Below are positions 26,667 through 36,001 of a stretch of DNA of 64,000 nucleotides, piece after piece. Each line of letters begins with the position of its first letter. The first letter of the stretch is position 1. The notes below the pieces were generated by a model, which searched no databases, was not told the origin of the DNA, and saw only the letters and a list, made by a program, of their open reading frames with translations. Made by a program: the position numbers and the translations under genes. The stretch comes from Bradyrhizobium sp. B097. GTDB taxonomy: Bacteria; Pseudomonadota; Alphaproteobacteria; Rhizobiales; Xanthobacteraceae. The stretch spans positions 62,001 to 126,000 of the forward strand of contig NZ_CP152412.1 of assembly GCF_038957035.1 (NCBI RefSeq), read 5' to 3'.

Positions 26667-27722
26667 CTAGTCGGCGATCGTCTGCACGACGTTGCCGATT
26701 GGCCGGCCCGTTGCGATCGGCTTCTCGGTCTTCGCCATCATCGCGTCGTATTCGGGCAGCGTCTCGATCTGGGTCTTGGCCTTCATCCAGACCACCTTGT
26801 AGCCGCCCGCCTTCAGTTTGCGCAGCAGCGTCGGCAGCGCCTGCGCGGTGTGCTTCTGCAAGTCATGCATCAGGATGATGCCCTTGTGCTCCTTGTCGAG
26901 CTTGGTCATCACGTTGTTGATGACTTCGTCGGAGCTCTTCGATTTGAAGTCGTTGGAGTCGACGTCGACCGAGAACATCGCGATGTTACGGGTGCCGAGA
27001 TAGGCTGTGGTTGCCGGGGTGTGCGCCAGCGCCGGGAAGCGGAAGAACGGGGCGGGGTTGCTACCCAGCGCCAGCTTCACCGCGCTAAAGCCTTTCTCGA
27101 TCTCGTCCTTGGCCTGCTGCTCGGTGAGCTTCTTGCTCGCCAGATGCGCATGCGACCAGGTGTGGGCGCCGATGGTGTGGCCGGCGGCGGCGACCTGGCG
27201 GAGGATGTCCGGGTGATAGGTGGTGTGCAGGCCGATCGGGAAGAACACCGCCTTGGTGCACTCGTCCGCCAGGGCTTTGAGCACGGCCGGCGTGGTCGGC
27301 CACGGACCGTCGTCGAAGGTCAGCACGACCTCATGGTCGGTCAGGAAGTCATATTGCTTGTACTGCAGGAAGCCGAAACCCGGGCCGCCAGTGGTGTCGA
27401 CCACGACGGTGCGGCTGATGCCGAGCGCATCGGGATTGGCGCATCTGGGTGCGGCGGCAACCGGGGCCGGCGCCGGGGCGGGGGCAGCGGCCGGGGCTGC
27501 CGCCTGGGTGGCATCGGCGCGCTTCGACAGCGCGGCGGTCGTCTCGACATCGTCCCTGGTAGCCTGCTTTGCCGCTGCCGCAGGAAGCGCATCGGCCTTG
27601 GCTGCGGCAGTTGTCTGCGGAGGAGCCGCGTCGGCACGCGGGGAGGAGGTCCAGAACCACACACCGGCGATCACGATCGCCGCTACAACACTGGCCAGCA
27701 TCAGGCCCAACGCACTACGCAT
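26667..27722 (-). CDS. Membrane-anchored polysaccharide deacetylase (NodB domain)
   Basis: 351 residues. One N-terminal membrane segment (about 7-25) is followed by an Ala/Pro-rich linker and a CE4 NodB domain from about residue 125. All catalytic motifs are present: TFDDGPWP with the Asp pair, HTWSHAHL with two metal His, FFRFPALAHTP, and ILMHDLQKHTAQAL with the final His. It removes N- or O-acetyl groups from a polysaccharide in the periplasm; peptidoglycan or an exopolysaccharide are the likely substrates. ATG 27722 has GAGAGAG upstream and is preferred over the frame from 27758. A terminator follows. Confidence 0.92.
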   Translation of the reverse strand: MRSALGLMLASVVAAIVIAGVWFWTSSPRADAAPPQTTAAAKADALPAAAAKQATRDDVETTAALSKRADATQAAAPAAAPAPAPAPVAAAPRCANPDALGISRTVVVDTTGGPGFGFLQYKQYDFLTDHEVVLTFDDGPWPTTPAVLKALADECTKAVFFPIGLHTTYHPDILRQVAAAGHTIGAHTWSHAHLASKKLTEQQAKDEIEKGFSAVKLALGSNPAPFFRFPALAHTPATTAYLGTRNIAMFSVDVDSNDFKSKSSDEVINNVMTKLDKEHKGIILMHDLQKHTAQALPTLLRKLKAGGYKVVWMKAKTQIETLPEYDAMMAKTEKPIATGRPIGNVVQTIAD

Positions 27723-27940
27723 CGCTACACTCTCTCGGAACTTAAGGATACGCCACACCCGTAACGAGCGATTAATGCCAACAAGGTCTTAACGCGATCC
27801 CAACACGGCGCCGGAAGGACAAGAAAAAGTGCGGCTTACGCGTGCGTGATGACCATCACAGTTGGTCAGCTCGCTCCCGTGCAGGATCGAACCCATCGAA
27901 CAACGGGCCCCGCCATTTGCGGCGCCGATGGGAGCCGATC

Positions 27941-28231
27941 ATGACCACCGTCTTCAAAAGTCAGGTTCTAGAGCGTGCAGTTCGCAGCGTCGGCGTCGCG
28001 CTGGCTTTTGCGGCCAGTTTTTCCGTGCTGTCGTCGACCGCGAGCTTTGCGTTCAGCGCCGAGGCGCAGCAGATGTGCTCGGGCGACGCGTTCCGCCTGT
28101 GCAGCGCGGAGATCCCGAACATCCCCAGGATCACGGCCTGCATGGTCAAGAATCGCTCCCAGCTGAGCAGCGGCTGCCGCGTGGTGCTGGATCGCGATCT
28201 CGCCGCCCAGCGCAGGGCCGCCGCGGAGTGA
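27941..28231 (+). CDS. Small secreted cysteine-rich-repeat protein 1
   Basis: 96 residues. A hydrophobic signal sequence (about 15-38, VGVALAFAASFSVLSSTASFAF) precedes a four-Cys module: CSGDAFRLC, then a spacer, CMVKNRSQLSSGC. This is the C-x5-7-C ... C-x10-C pattern of cysteine-rich (GLG1-type) repeats. Disulfide formation in the periplasm is expected; the function is unknown. ATG 27941 has GGGAG upstream. The next gene (28394) encodes a second protein with the same module, so the two may be tandem paralogues. Confidence 0.75.
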   Translation: MTTVFKSQVLERAVRSVGVALAFAASFSVLSSTASFAFSAEAQQMCSGDAFRLCSAEIPNIPRITACMVKNRSQLSSGCRVVLDRDLAAQRRAAAE

Positions 28232-28393
28232 TCTTGCGCGGCATCTGACGGGGCAGACCTGCGGCGACGAGACGCAGGCCGTCTCCGGATGGTCATCCCG
28301 GGGCGGAACCTGCCGCTTCGCCCTCGGTTTCAAGCTTCTTCGCGGCCCTGAAACGCTATAGAACCGGCGTTGCATTCCTTAGAGGCATTGAAG

Positions 28394-28609
28394 ATGACCC
28401 GATTTCTATTCGCCGTCGTTCCACTGGTTCTGTTGACGTCGGCCGCCTCGGCACAGCAGCAGGGGCGTGATGCCTGCTCGCGCGACGCCTCGCGGTTCTG
28501 CCGCGCCCATCTCAGCGAGGGCGATCAGGTCGTGCTGGCCTGCCTGAAGGAGCATCGCAGCCGCCTCAGCAAGGCCTGCCAGCAGACGCTCATCGACAAC
28601 GGGCAGTAG
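28394..28609 (+). CDS. Small secreted cysteine-rich-repeat protein 2
   Basis: 71 residues. A signal peptide of about 20 residues (MTRFLFAVVPLVLLTSAASA) is followed by CSRDASRFCRAHL, GDQVVLACLKEHRSRLSKAC and a short tail: one complete Cys-rich repeat with the same spacing as in the protein encoded at 27941. The function is unknown; the four Cys probably form two disulfides in the periplasm. ATG 28394 gives a proper signal peptide; the in-frame start at 28370 would add eight residues and is less likely. Confidence 0.75.
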   Translation: MTRFLFAVVPLVLLTSAASAQQQGRDACSRDASRFCRAHLSEGDQVVLACLKEHRSRLSKACQQTLIDNGQ

Positions 28610-28620
28610 CTCCGATCACC

Positions 28621-28719
28621 GTCGTTCCGGGATGCGCGCAAGCGCAGACCCGGAACCCCGAGATTCCCCGATGCGCAATTGCGCATCTGGGGTTCATGCT
28701 TCGCATGCCCCGGAATGAC
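28621..28719. repeat. Palindromic intergenic repeat (GATGCGCAATTGCGCATC family)
   Basis: Outer arms GTCGTTCCGGG and CCCCGGAATGAC, and an inner perfect palindrome GATGCGCAATTGCGCATC. A second copy of the family is at 34983-35084. Confidence 0.8.
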
Positions 28720-28727
28720 GACTGAGA

Positions 28728-30407
28728 CTACGTGCTGCTGCCCGCCGCCGTCGCGACCACCGGGATCACTTCCTTGGCGGCGCGGTCCGGGGTCTCGTCC
28801 TTCCAGCGCACCGAGCCGAACGGGCGCTCCAGCATCCGGCGCACCCGGATCGGGTCGGCGCCGATGTGGAAGTCGGCCGCCTTCTGGTGCAGCTCGCGCT
28901 CGATCTGGGTGGCGCGGTTGCGCTGGCGCAGGAAATCGAGCCAGGTCGGGCAATGATAGCGCTCGGTCCACAATTCGGGATCGGCGATGTCGCGTGCGAT
29001 CGACCAGCCATAGGCGCCGTTGCGCTGGCGGCTCAGCTGCACGTCCTGCATCACATTGTGGAAGGCGCGGGCATTGTCCTGCGCCACCCGGTACTCGATC
29101 TCGACCACCAGCGGGCCGCTGCGCCCGGTCAGTTGCAGCCGCACCTCGGGATCGGCCAGCGTATCGGTGGCGTCCTCGTTGCGCGCGCCGACCGGCGGCA
29201 TCCTGAGCCAGATGCCGAGCACCGGCGACAACAGCATCAGCCCGGCGGAGATCAACAGCGCCATCTCGACGCCGCCGAGGTCCGTGATGCGGCCCCAGCA
29301 CCAGCTTCCGATCGCAATGCCGCCGGCGATCGAGGCCTGGAAGGCCGCCAGCGAACGGCCTGCGACCCAGCGCGGCGCCGACAGCTGCACGCCGATATTG
29401 AACAGCGCGATCGCAAGCATCCACACCGCGCCGGCAACCACCAGCGCGGCGGCGGTGAGCACCGGCTGCCTGCTCACGGCGACGATGGCGATCGCGACGC
29501 CCATCAGCAGCGCGCAGGTGCGCACCGCGGCTTCGCCGCTGAGCCGGCTGCGAATCTCGCTGATGTTGAGCGCGCCGATCACCGCGCCCATGCCGAAGGC
29601 GCCGAGCATGATGCCGTAGGTCTGCGCGCCGCCATGCAGCAGGTCACGCGCCACCAGCGGCATCAGCGCCGAGACCGAGCCGCCGATGATGCCGGTCACC
29701 ATGGTGCGGGTCAGCACGATTCTGATCGACGGCGAATTGGTGATGTAGCGCACGCCGGAGACGATGGCGCGGTTCAGCCGCTCGCGCGGCAGCCGCGACG
29801 GCTCGCTGACGCGATTCCACAGGAACAGCACGGTCAGCAGCGGCAGATACAGCACGGCATTGGCGGCGAATGCCGCCACGGCGCCTGCGGACGCGACCAC
29901 GATGCCGCCGATCGCCGGGCCGAAGCTGCGCGCGATGTTGTAGCTGATGCCGTTCAACGCGACCGCGGCGGGCAGCGTCTCCGACGGCACCTGCTCGCTG
30001 ACCGAGGATTGCCAGGCCGGGCCGAACAGCGCCATGCCGCTGCCGACGACGAAGCACAGCGCAAGCAGGATGTTCGGCGTCACCAGACTGAGCCAGGCCA
30101 GCACCGTCAACGTGGTGGCGCCGGAGAGTGCGATCGCCAGCGACACCAGTGCCACGATGCGGCGGTCATGCATGTCGGCGATGGCGCCGGCCGGCATCGC
30201 GATCAGCATCACCGGCAGCATCAGCGCGGTCTGCACCAGCGCGACCTTGTCGGCCTCCGCGGTCATCTGGGTCATCGCCCAGGCGGCGCCGACGCCCTGG
30301 ATCAGGATGCCGAGGTTGGAGAGCAGGCTGGCGAGCCAGATTCGCCTGAAGATTGAGTGCCGCAACGGCGCAGTGATACTGTCGGGTCGATCAGGCGGTG
30401 CGGTCAT
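28728..30407 (-). CDS. MFS transporter (EntS/MFS_3-like) with C-terminal extra domain
   Basis: 559 residues. Residues 20-400 form about twelve membrane helices: FRRIWLASLLSNLGILIQGV, the DRR loop in ADMHDRRIVALVS, GNLG-like symmetry helices and NGISYNIARSFGPAIGG, all typical of MFS_3/EntS exporters. The last 150 residues (about 410-559: VEIEYRVAQDNARAFHNVM, YGWSIARDIADPELWTERYHCPTWLDFLRQRNRAT) form a soluble ferredoxin-like domain often attached to this subfamily. It probably exports a small compound; the substrate is unknown. It stands alone, divergent from the exported hydrolase gene. ATG 30407 fits the first helix. Confidence 0.88.
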   Translation of the reverse strand: MTAPPDRPDSITAPLRHSIFRRIWLASLLSNLGILIQGVGAAWAMTQMTAEADKVALVQTALMLPVMLIAMPAGAIADMHDRRIVALVSLAIALSGATTLTVLAWLSLVTPNILLALCFVVGSGMALFGPAWQSSVSEQVPSETLPAAVALNGISYNIARSFGPAIGGIVVASAGAVAAFAANAVLYLPLLTVLFLWNRVSEPSRLPRERLNRAIVSGVRYITNSPSIRIVLTRTMVTGIIGGSVSALMPLVARDLLHGGAQTYGIMLGAFGMGAVIGALNISEIRSRLSGEAAVRTCALLMGVAIAIVAVSRQPVLTAAALVVAGAVWMLAIALFNIGVQLSAPRWVAGRSLAAFQASIAGGIAIGSWCWGRITDLGGVEMALLISAGLMLLSPVLGIWLRMPPVGARNEDATDTLADPEVRLQLTGRSGPLVVEIEYRVAQDNARAFHNVMQDVQLSRQRNGAYGWSIARDIADPELWTERYHCPTWLDFLRQRNRATQIERELHQKAADFHIGADPIRVRRMLERPFGSVRWKDETPDRAAKEVIPVVATAAGSST

Positions 30408-30558
30408 ATCCGGTTCCGGTTGGCCTGCTATGGCTTGTTGAATGATTCCGGCTGCATCAACTGATGCCCGCCAAATGCGTGTCCTGTCCAGAGATTACGG
30501 TATCCTTGGCGGGTGTAGGACACAGCTAAAGCCCTGAAAGGGTTGGGGAAGGGGACAA

Positions 30559-31950
30559 ATGGCGCTGTCGCGGCGGAGTATTTTGCAAGGAGCCGGCGCG
30601 CTGTCCCTGCTGGCGGGCCGTCTTGCCGTCCCGGCCCTGGCTCAGTCGGTCCTCGCTCAGTCGGTCCTGGCGCAGCCGGCGCCTGCCGGCGACATCCCGC
30701 CGATCCTGTTCGTGCATGGCAATGGCGATCACGCCGCGCTCTGGTTGACGACGCTCTGGCGGATGGAATCGAACGGCGTGCCGCGTGAGCGCATGGCCGT
30801 GATCAATTTCACCGATCCCTTGGCGCGCACCGACGACAAGGTCGAGCAGGCGGGCCGCTCCTCGACCGAGGACCAGCGCCGCGAGCTCGCCGAGGCGGTC
30901 AGGGAGCTGAAGCAGAAGAGCGGCGCCGCCCGCATCGCGCTGGTCGGAAATTCGCGCGGCGGCAATGCGATCCGCAACACCATCAAGAATGGCGGCGGCG
31001 GCGACATCAGCCACGCGGTGCTGTGCGGCACGCCCAATCACGGTGTGTATGCCTCGGACGACGGGCTCGGCAACGAGTTCAACGGGCGCGGTCCGTTCCT
31101 GCGCGGGCTGAACGACGGCGACAGCGAAGTGACTGCTGGCACCGCATTCCTGACCTTGCGCAGCGATGGCCTCGACAAATATGCCCAAGCCGACGGCCGC
31201 TTCATCGGCAAGCCGGGCACGCCGACCAACGTCACGGCCGAAGGTCCGGCGTTGAAAGGCGCGACCAATCTGGTGCTTGGTGCCGTGGATCATCGCGAGA
31301 CCGCGTATCATCCGCGCGCCTTTCGCGAGATCTACAAATTCATCGCGGGGCACGAGCCGTCGCGGATCGAGATCGTGCCGGAGGCGGCGGTGAGGCTGAG
31401 CGGCCTCGTCACGGGCACGCCCGGCGGCGTGCCGACCAACCGGCCGGTGCCGGGTGCCACGGTCGACATCTATCGCGTGTCGGCGGAAACCGGCGAGCGC
31501 CTCAGTGGTCCGCTGCACAGTTCGCAGACCGGCGCCGACGGCCGTTGGGGACCAGCGCAGGTCGATCCGTCCTGGCCGCTCGAATTCGTGCTGACCTCGC
31601 CGGGTGCACTGACGACGCATATCTATCGCTCGCCGTTTCCGCGCTCCTCCGAGATCGTGCATCTGCGCGCGGCACGACCGCTGCTGCCTGCCGATGCCAG
31701 TGCGGGCGCCATCGTGCTGATGTCGCGGCCGCGCGGCTATTTCGGGCTACCGCGCGATATCGTGCTGTTCGACGGCAAGGAACCGGCCGATGTCAAATCC
31801 GGCGTGCCGACGGATGCCGTGACGACGTTGCGGCTCGCCGCGGCCGATGTCGGCCGTCCGGTGGCCGCGATCTTCAACGGGGAACGCATCGTGGCGCGGG
31901 CCTGGCCGGCGTCGGAGAATCGGATTGCAGTCGCCGAGCTGACTTATTAG
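30559..31950 (+). CDS. Tat-exported alpha/beta hydrolase (esterase/lipase-like)
   Basis: 463 residues. The N-terminus MALSRRSILQGAGALSLLAG is a twin-arginine signal, followed by a repeated QSVLAQ. The alpha/beta hydrolase domain starts IPPILFVHGNGDHAALWLTTLW, with the nucleophile elbow GNSRGG (near 135) and GTPNHGVYA. The C-terminal 170 residues contain a beta-rich region (GATVDIYRVSAETGERL...TGADGRWGPAQVDP) like a carboxypeptidase-regulatory or Ig-like fold. This is the layout of extracellular PHA-depolymerase/lipase-like proteins, but the substrate is unknown. ATG 30559 follows GGGGAAGGGGAC. The P450 gene follows after 83 bases. Confidence 0.82.
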   Translation: MALSRRSILQGAGALSLLAGRLAVPALAQSVLAQSVLAQPAPAGDIPPILFVHGNGDHAALWLTTLWRMESNGVPRERMAVINFTDPLARTDDKVEQAGRSSTEDQRRELAEAVRELKQKSGAARIALVGNSRGGNAIRNTIKNGGGGDISHAVLCGTPNHGVYASDDGLGNEFNGRGPFLRGLNDGDSEVTAGTAFLTLRSDGLDKYAQADGRFIGKPGTPTNVTAEGPALKGATNLVLGAVDHRETAYHPRAFREIYKFIAGHEPSRIEIVPEAAVRLSGLVTGTPGGVPTNRPVPGATVDIYRVSAETGERLSGPLHSSQTGADGRWGPAQVDPSWPLEFVLTSPGALTTHIYRSPFPRSSEIVHLRAARPLLPADASAGAIVLMSRPRGYFGLPRDIVLFDGKEPADVKSGVPTDAVTTLRLAAADVGRPVAAIFNGERIVARAWPASENRIAVAELTY

Positions 31951-32033
31951 GTCTGGTGCAGGGTCCGCGCGCCTTCATGGCGCCGGGATCGCATGGCCGG
32001 ATCGGCCGTTGCGTGAGGCAGGAAGCGAGGACC

Positions 32034-33419
32034 ATGAGCATAGCCGAAGTCTACGACATCACGGTCACGCGGCGTCCCCTGGTCCCGCCGGCGCCGCCGC
32101 GGGCCCCCGACGACATGGGTGCGTTCGAGCGGATGCGGGTGATGCGCAACTCGCCGATCGAGACCTGGGGCCAGCGCGCCTATGAGGACGACATCGTCCA
32201 GGGCCGCTTCCTCAACCACTCGAGCTTCATCCTCAACACGCCGGATGCGATCCGCCACGTGCTGGTCGACAATTACGAGAACTACACCCGCACGCCGGCC
32301 GGCCTTCGCGTGCTGCGCCCGATGCTGGGCGAGGGACTGCTGATCGCCGAGGGCCGTGCGTGGAAGCATCAGCGGCGTACGCTGGCGCCGGCGTTCACGC
32401 CGCGCGCGGTGACGACACTGGTGCCGTACATGATCGCGGCGGTCGACGAGACCATCGCCAAGCTGAAGGCCGCGAGCGGCGGCCCAGTCGATCTGCGCGA
32501 GGTCATGCAGCGCATGACGCTGGAGATCGCCGGCCGCACCATGTTCTCGTTCGGCATGGATCGCCACGGCGCCGCGCTGCGTGACTTCGTGATGGAGTAC
32601 GGCGACACGCTGGCGCGGCCGCATATGCTCGACCTGGTGCTGCCCTTGAGCTGGCCGACCCTGCAGGATTTCCGGCGCGCCCGATTTCGCAAGCGCTGGA
32701 CCGCGTTTGTCGGCCAGCTGATGGCCGAGCGTCGCGCTGCCGGCAAGGATGACAACGCGCCGGCCCGCGACCTGTTCGACCTGATGGGCGCCGCGCGCGA
32801 TCCTGAAACCGGCGCGGCCTTCACCGACGCCCAGCTCGGTGACCAGGTCGCGACCATGATCCTGGCCGGCCATGAGACGACCGCGACCGCGCTGTTCTGG
32901 GCGCTCTATCTGCTGGCGCTCGATCCCGACACCCAGGAACAATTGGCAGCAGAAGTCAGGAGCGTGTCGACATTAGGCGCGCTCGACATCGAGCGGCTGA
33001 AATTCACCCGCGCCGTGATCGATGAAACCATGCGGCTTTATCCGCCGGCGTTCCTGATCGCGCGTGCGGCTGCCGGTCCCGATAGCATCGCGGGCCGTCC
33101 GGTCAGGGAGCATGACGTAATCCTGATCGCGCCGTGGCTGCTGCACCGGCACGAAAAGTTGTGGCGCGATCCTAACGCGTTCGTGCCGCAGCGTTTCATG
33201 ACACAGACGCCGCCCGATCGCTTCGCCTATCTGCCGTTCGGGGTCGGCGCGCGGGTCTGTATCGGCGCGCATTTCGCGCTGGTCGAGGCGACGCTTGCGC
33301 TTGCGCGGATCATCGGCACGTTCCGCGTCGCGCTGGCGGACAAGGATCCGGTGCTTCCGATCGGCGTGGTGACGACACAGCCGAACCGCTCGCCGGTGTT
33401 CACGATCAAGCCGCGCTGA
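32034..33419 (+). CDS. Cytochrome P450
   Basis: 461 residues. The I-helix AGHETTATALFWALY (oxygen activation), the K-helix ExxR in DETMRLYPP, the PERF-like VPQRFMTQ and the haem-ligand loop FGVGARVCIG (Cys near residue 409) are all present. No membrane anchor, so it is soluble as in most bacterial P450s. It resembles the CYP families that oxidise hydrophobic acids or terpenoids, but the substrate cannot be told. ATG 32034 is preceded by GGAAGCGAGG; a longer in-frame extension back to 31023 runs inside the hydrolase gene and is rejected. No ferredoxin partner is adjacent. Confidence 0.95.
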   Translation: MSIAEVYDITVTRRPLVPPAPPRAPDDMGAFERMRVMRNSPIETWGQRAYEDDIVQGRFLNHSSFILNTPDAIRHVLVDNYENYTRTPAGLRVLRPMLGEGLLIAEGRAWKHQRRTLAPAFTPRAVTTLVPYMIAAVDETIAKLKAASGGPVDLREVMQRMTLEIAGRTMFSFGMDRHGAALRDFVMEYGDTLARPHMLDLVLPLSWPTLQDFRRARFRKRWTAFVGQLMAERRAAGKDDNAPARDLFDLMGAARDPETGAAFTDAQLGDQVATMILAGHETTATALFWALYLLALDPDTQEQLAAEVRSVSTLGALDIERLKFTRAVIDETMRLYPPAFLIARAAAGPDSIAGRPVREHDVILIAPWLLHRHEKLWRDPNAFVPQRFMTQTPPDRFAYLPFGVGARVCIGAHFALVEATLALARIIGTFRVALADKDPVLPIGVVTTQPNRSPVFTIKPR

Positions 33420-33501
33420 CCTTGCGCGACGGTGTCGCAATGCTCATCTAAAGCGGGATAACTCTTCGTCGAATCGTCATCCCGCTCTATCTCTGTGTTT
33501 T

Positions 33502-33553
33502 GAGCATGATCTCTGCGGAAAACCGCTACACGCTTTTCCGGATCATCCTCTAG
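33502..33553. repeat. Palindromic intergenic repeat (GAGCATGATC family)
   Basis: GAGCATGATCTCTGCGGAAAACCGC and GCTTTTCCGGATCATCCTC pair imperfectly, ten bases before the cyclase start. Confidence 0.65.
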
Positions 33554-33562
33554 GGGCTCACC

Positions 33563-34972
33563 ATGAGCGATACGCAAGCCCACTTCGCAGTCCTCAGGCA
33601 GACGACCGATCCGGCCGTCGTCGATGCCATGCAGCAGCTGATCGCGGACGGCCATGACCGCGAGCTCAATCGTATCAACGTTCTGGATTTCTCGCGCCGT
33701 ACCGGGCTCGACCAGGAGAAGGTGATCTCCGGCTTCCTGCATGCTTCGCGGCTCGGCCTGTTCGACATGAGCTGGAACGTGCTGTGTCCGGGGTGTGGCG
33801 GCGTGCTCGACGCCCACACCACGCTGAAGTCGCTGCGCCATGACGACTACAATTGCGCGCTGTGCGCAGCCGGCTACGAGGCCTCCGTCGACGAGCTGGT
33901 CGAGGTTGCCTTCACCGTCAGCCCGCGGGTCCGTCACATCGCCGCGCACGAGCCGAACACGCTGCCGATCTGGGAATATTTCCGGCAGATGTTCTGGAGT
34001 TCCGGGATCGAGTTCGACGAGAGCGCGGTGTCGACCCTGATCAACGAGGTGACGCTGGAGGGGCTCGAGCTGCCGCCCGGCGAAAAGGCGATCCTGTCGC
34101 TCAATCTGCCCAATCAGTTCGTCATCGTGTTCGAGCCGGTGACGCATTCGGCGCACTTCTTTGCTGTCGAGGGCGAGCCGACTACCGAGCGCCAGCAGTT
34201 CTCGATCGCGTTCAACAAGTCTCATGCGCCGACCGGCACCTCGACGATGCGGCCGGGGCCCCTGCGGCTCTCGCTGGAGAATCACGCCGACGTTCGCGTG
34301 CTGCCGTCGGTGTGGATCGCGGGCGATCCGCTGCACAAATTGCTCGGCAAGCGCAAGCCGATCCTCACTGCGAAGCGGATGCTGTCGAACCAGACCTTCC
34401 GCGACGTGTTCAAGGCCGACAATCTCACTGTCGACCAGCGGCTGAAGATCACCGCGCTGACCTTCCTGTTCACTGATCTCAAAGGATCGACCGCGCTCTA
34501 TGAGCGGGTCGGCGATCTCGCTGCGTTCGACCTGGTGCGCGCGCATTTCCACGCGCTGCTCGAGATCATCGCCTCCGAACACGGCGCAGTCGTGAAGACG
34601 ATCGGCGATGCCGTGATGGCGACCTTCATCCGGCCCGAGCACGCATTGTCGGCGGGCCTGCGGATGCGGGCTGCGATGAAGCAGCTCAACACCGAGCGCG
34701 GCAAGGAAGATCTGATCGTGAAGATCGGCATCCATGAGGGGCCGTGCCTCGCGGTGACGCTGAACGAACGGCAGGATTATTTCGGCCAGACCGTAAATAT
34801 CGCCGCACGGGTGCAGAGCCTGTCGACGTCACAGGAAATCCATTTGACTCAGCCGGTGATGGAAGCAGCGGAGGTCGCGGGCATCCTCGATCGCGCGGCG
34901 ATCAAGCCGATCCAGAAGGAAGCGGCGCTGCGCGGCATTGCCGACAAGCTCGTGGTGTACGAGATACCGTAG
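33563..34972 (+). CDS. Class III adenylate/guanylate cyclase with N-terminal zinc-ribbon region
   Basis: 469 residues. An N-terminal helical part is followed by a zinc ribbon, CPGCG (near 76) and CALC (near 99), and a beta-rich DUF5939-like domain. The C-terminal catalytic domain (about 295-430) has the metal Asp in FLFTDLKGSTALYER, the second metal Asp in KTIGDAVMATF, and the transition-state pair in FGQTVNIAARVQ. It makes cAMP from ATP or, less likely, cGMP. The base-recognition Lys/Asp pair was not assigned, so the nucleotide is inferred. It lies 143 bases after the P450 gene on the same strand. The protein seems cytosolic; the sensory input is unknown. Confidence 0.9.
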   Translation: MSDTQAHFAVLRQTTDPAVVDAMQQLIADGHDRELNRINVLDFSRRTGLDQEKVISGFLHASRLGLFDMSWNVLCPGCGGVLDAHTTLKSLRHDDYNCALCAAGYEASVDELVEVAFTVSPRVRHIAAHEPNTLPIWEYFRQMFWSSGIEFDESAVSTLINEVTLEGLELPPGEKAILSLNLPNQFVIVFEPVTHSAHFFAVEGEPTTERQQFSIAFNKSHAPTGTSTMRPGPLRLSLENHADVRVLPSVWIAGDPLHKLLGKRKPILTAKRMLSNQTFRDVFKADNLTVDQRLKITALTFLFTDLKGSTALYERVGDLAAFDLVRAHFHALLEIIASEHGAVVKTIGDAVMATFIRPEHALSAGLRMRAAMKQLNTERGKEDLIVKIGIHEGPCLAVTLNERQDYFGQTVNIAARVQSLSTSQEIHLTQPVMEAAEVAGILDRAAIKPIQKEAALRGIADKLVVYEIP

Positions 34973-34982
34973 TCCGGTGCGC

Positions 34983-35084
34983 TGTCATTCCGGGGCGATG
35001 CGACAGCATCGAACCCGGAATCTCGAGATTCTCGGTGCGCAATTGCGCACCTGAGGGTTCTCGCTTCGCGTGCCCCGGAATGAC
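34983..35084. repeat. Palindromic intergenic repeat (GTGCGCAATTGCGCAC family)
   Basis: Same organisation as 28621-28719: GTCATTCCGGGGC at the left, GTGCGCAATTGCGCAC in the middle, GCCCCGGAATGAC-like at the right. Confidence 0.8.
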
Positions 35085-35190
35085 TCAAATTCACATTGCC
35101 GACACGTAATGCTTGCTGAAACGTAATGCCGCAGCGGGAACCCGCGCGGATTGCGCCGGTTCTGTTTCCACGCCATATAGATTTCAACAG

Positions 35191-35235
35191 CGCATGGTCC
35201 GGAAAAGTGCGTAGCGGTTCCGGACAGATGCTCAA
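35191..35235. repeat. Palindromic intergenic repeat (GGTCCGGAAAAGTGCG family)
   Basis: GCATGGTCCGGAAAAGTGCGTAGCGGTTCCGGACAGATGCTC, a near-palindrome of the GCATGATCCGGA family, 36 bases before the TerB gene. Confidence 0.6.
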
Positions 35236-35270
35236 TCAAAGCCTCCAGGCTTCATCCCACAGAGAGAGCG

Positions 35271-35774
35271 ATGCTCGACGGACTCCGCCAATTCATTGCC
35301 GATATCGTCTCCCCCGATGCCCAGGCTGACCGCGCCTTCGATGACGGCGACTACCGCCTGGCGGCGACCGCGCTATTGGTGCATGTCGTCTCGCTGGATG
35401 GTGAGCCAACGCCGGCCGAGACGCGCAAGCTGCACAGCCTGATCGAGAGCCGTTTCCAGCTCGATCCCGGCACCGCCGACAAGTTGATCGCCTCCGCCAT
35501 GCGCGTTGAGGGCGAGGCCGTGGATCTCTATCACTTTACCAGTGTGATCATGCGCTCGGTGAATGAGGAGGGACGGCTGCGCATCGTCGAGATGATGTGG
35601 GAGCTGGTCTATGCCGACGGCCAGGTTAGCGAGTTCGAGGACAATGTGGTCTGGCGTGCTGCCGATCTGCTCGGCATTTCCTCGCGCGACCGCATCGATC
35701 TCAAGCACCGGGTCGCCGAGAAGCAGGCGGAGCTGCCAAAGGGCCCCTGGGGCACGGCAGACGCGGCAATCTGA
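35271..35774 (+). CDS. TerB-family protein
   Basis: 167 residues. The all-helical TerB domain is recognised by the acidic repeats AATALLVHVVSLDGEPTPAE and WELVYADGQVSEFEDNVVWRAADLLGIS, in which conserved Asp/Glu can bind divalent metal ions. TerB proteins are linked to tellurite resistance and stress, but single-domain copies such as this, without other ter genes nearby, have no assigned role. It is preceded by two intergenic repeats, and AGAGAGAG precedes the ATG. The protein is cytosolic. Confidence 0.88.
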   Translation: MLDGLRQFIADIVSPDAQADRAFDDGDYRLAATALLVHVVSLDGEPTPAETRKLHSLIESRFQLDPGTADKLIASAMRVEGEAVDLYHFTSVIMRSVNEEGRLRIVEMMWELVYADGQVSEFEDNVVWRAADLLGISSRDRIDLKHRVAEKQAELPKGPWGTADAAI

Positions 35775-36001
35775 CACGGCTGCCTGCGCAGGCGGACGCC
35801 CCCCTGCCGGCGCTGCGCATGACGAAATTTTAATGTCCGCCGCGATTGTGGGCGATCCGACTGAAAATCGGTCGTTTCGTCACGAAACCAGCGGCCCCGC
35901 CGCTATCCACAAGCCCATACGCGGCTTGCGTCACACCGCATCCCTATGCTCTCGTCGCCCCGTTGGGGACCTCACTAGAATTTGCAGTAAGAGTTTGAAA
36001 C

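Noticed and set aside
31023..32033. Upstream extension of the P450 frame into the hydrolase gene
   Set aside because: The P450 family start (MSIAEVYD) with a ribosome-binding site lies at 32034; the extension overlaps the hydrolase in another frame.
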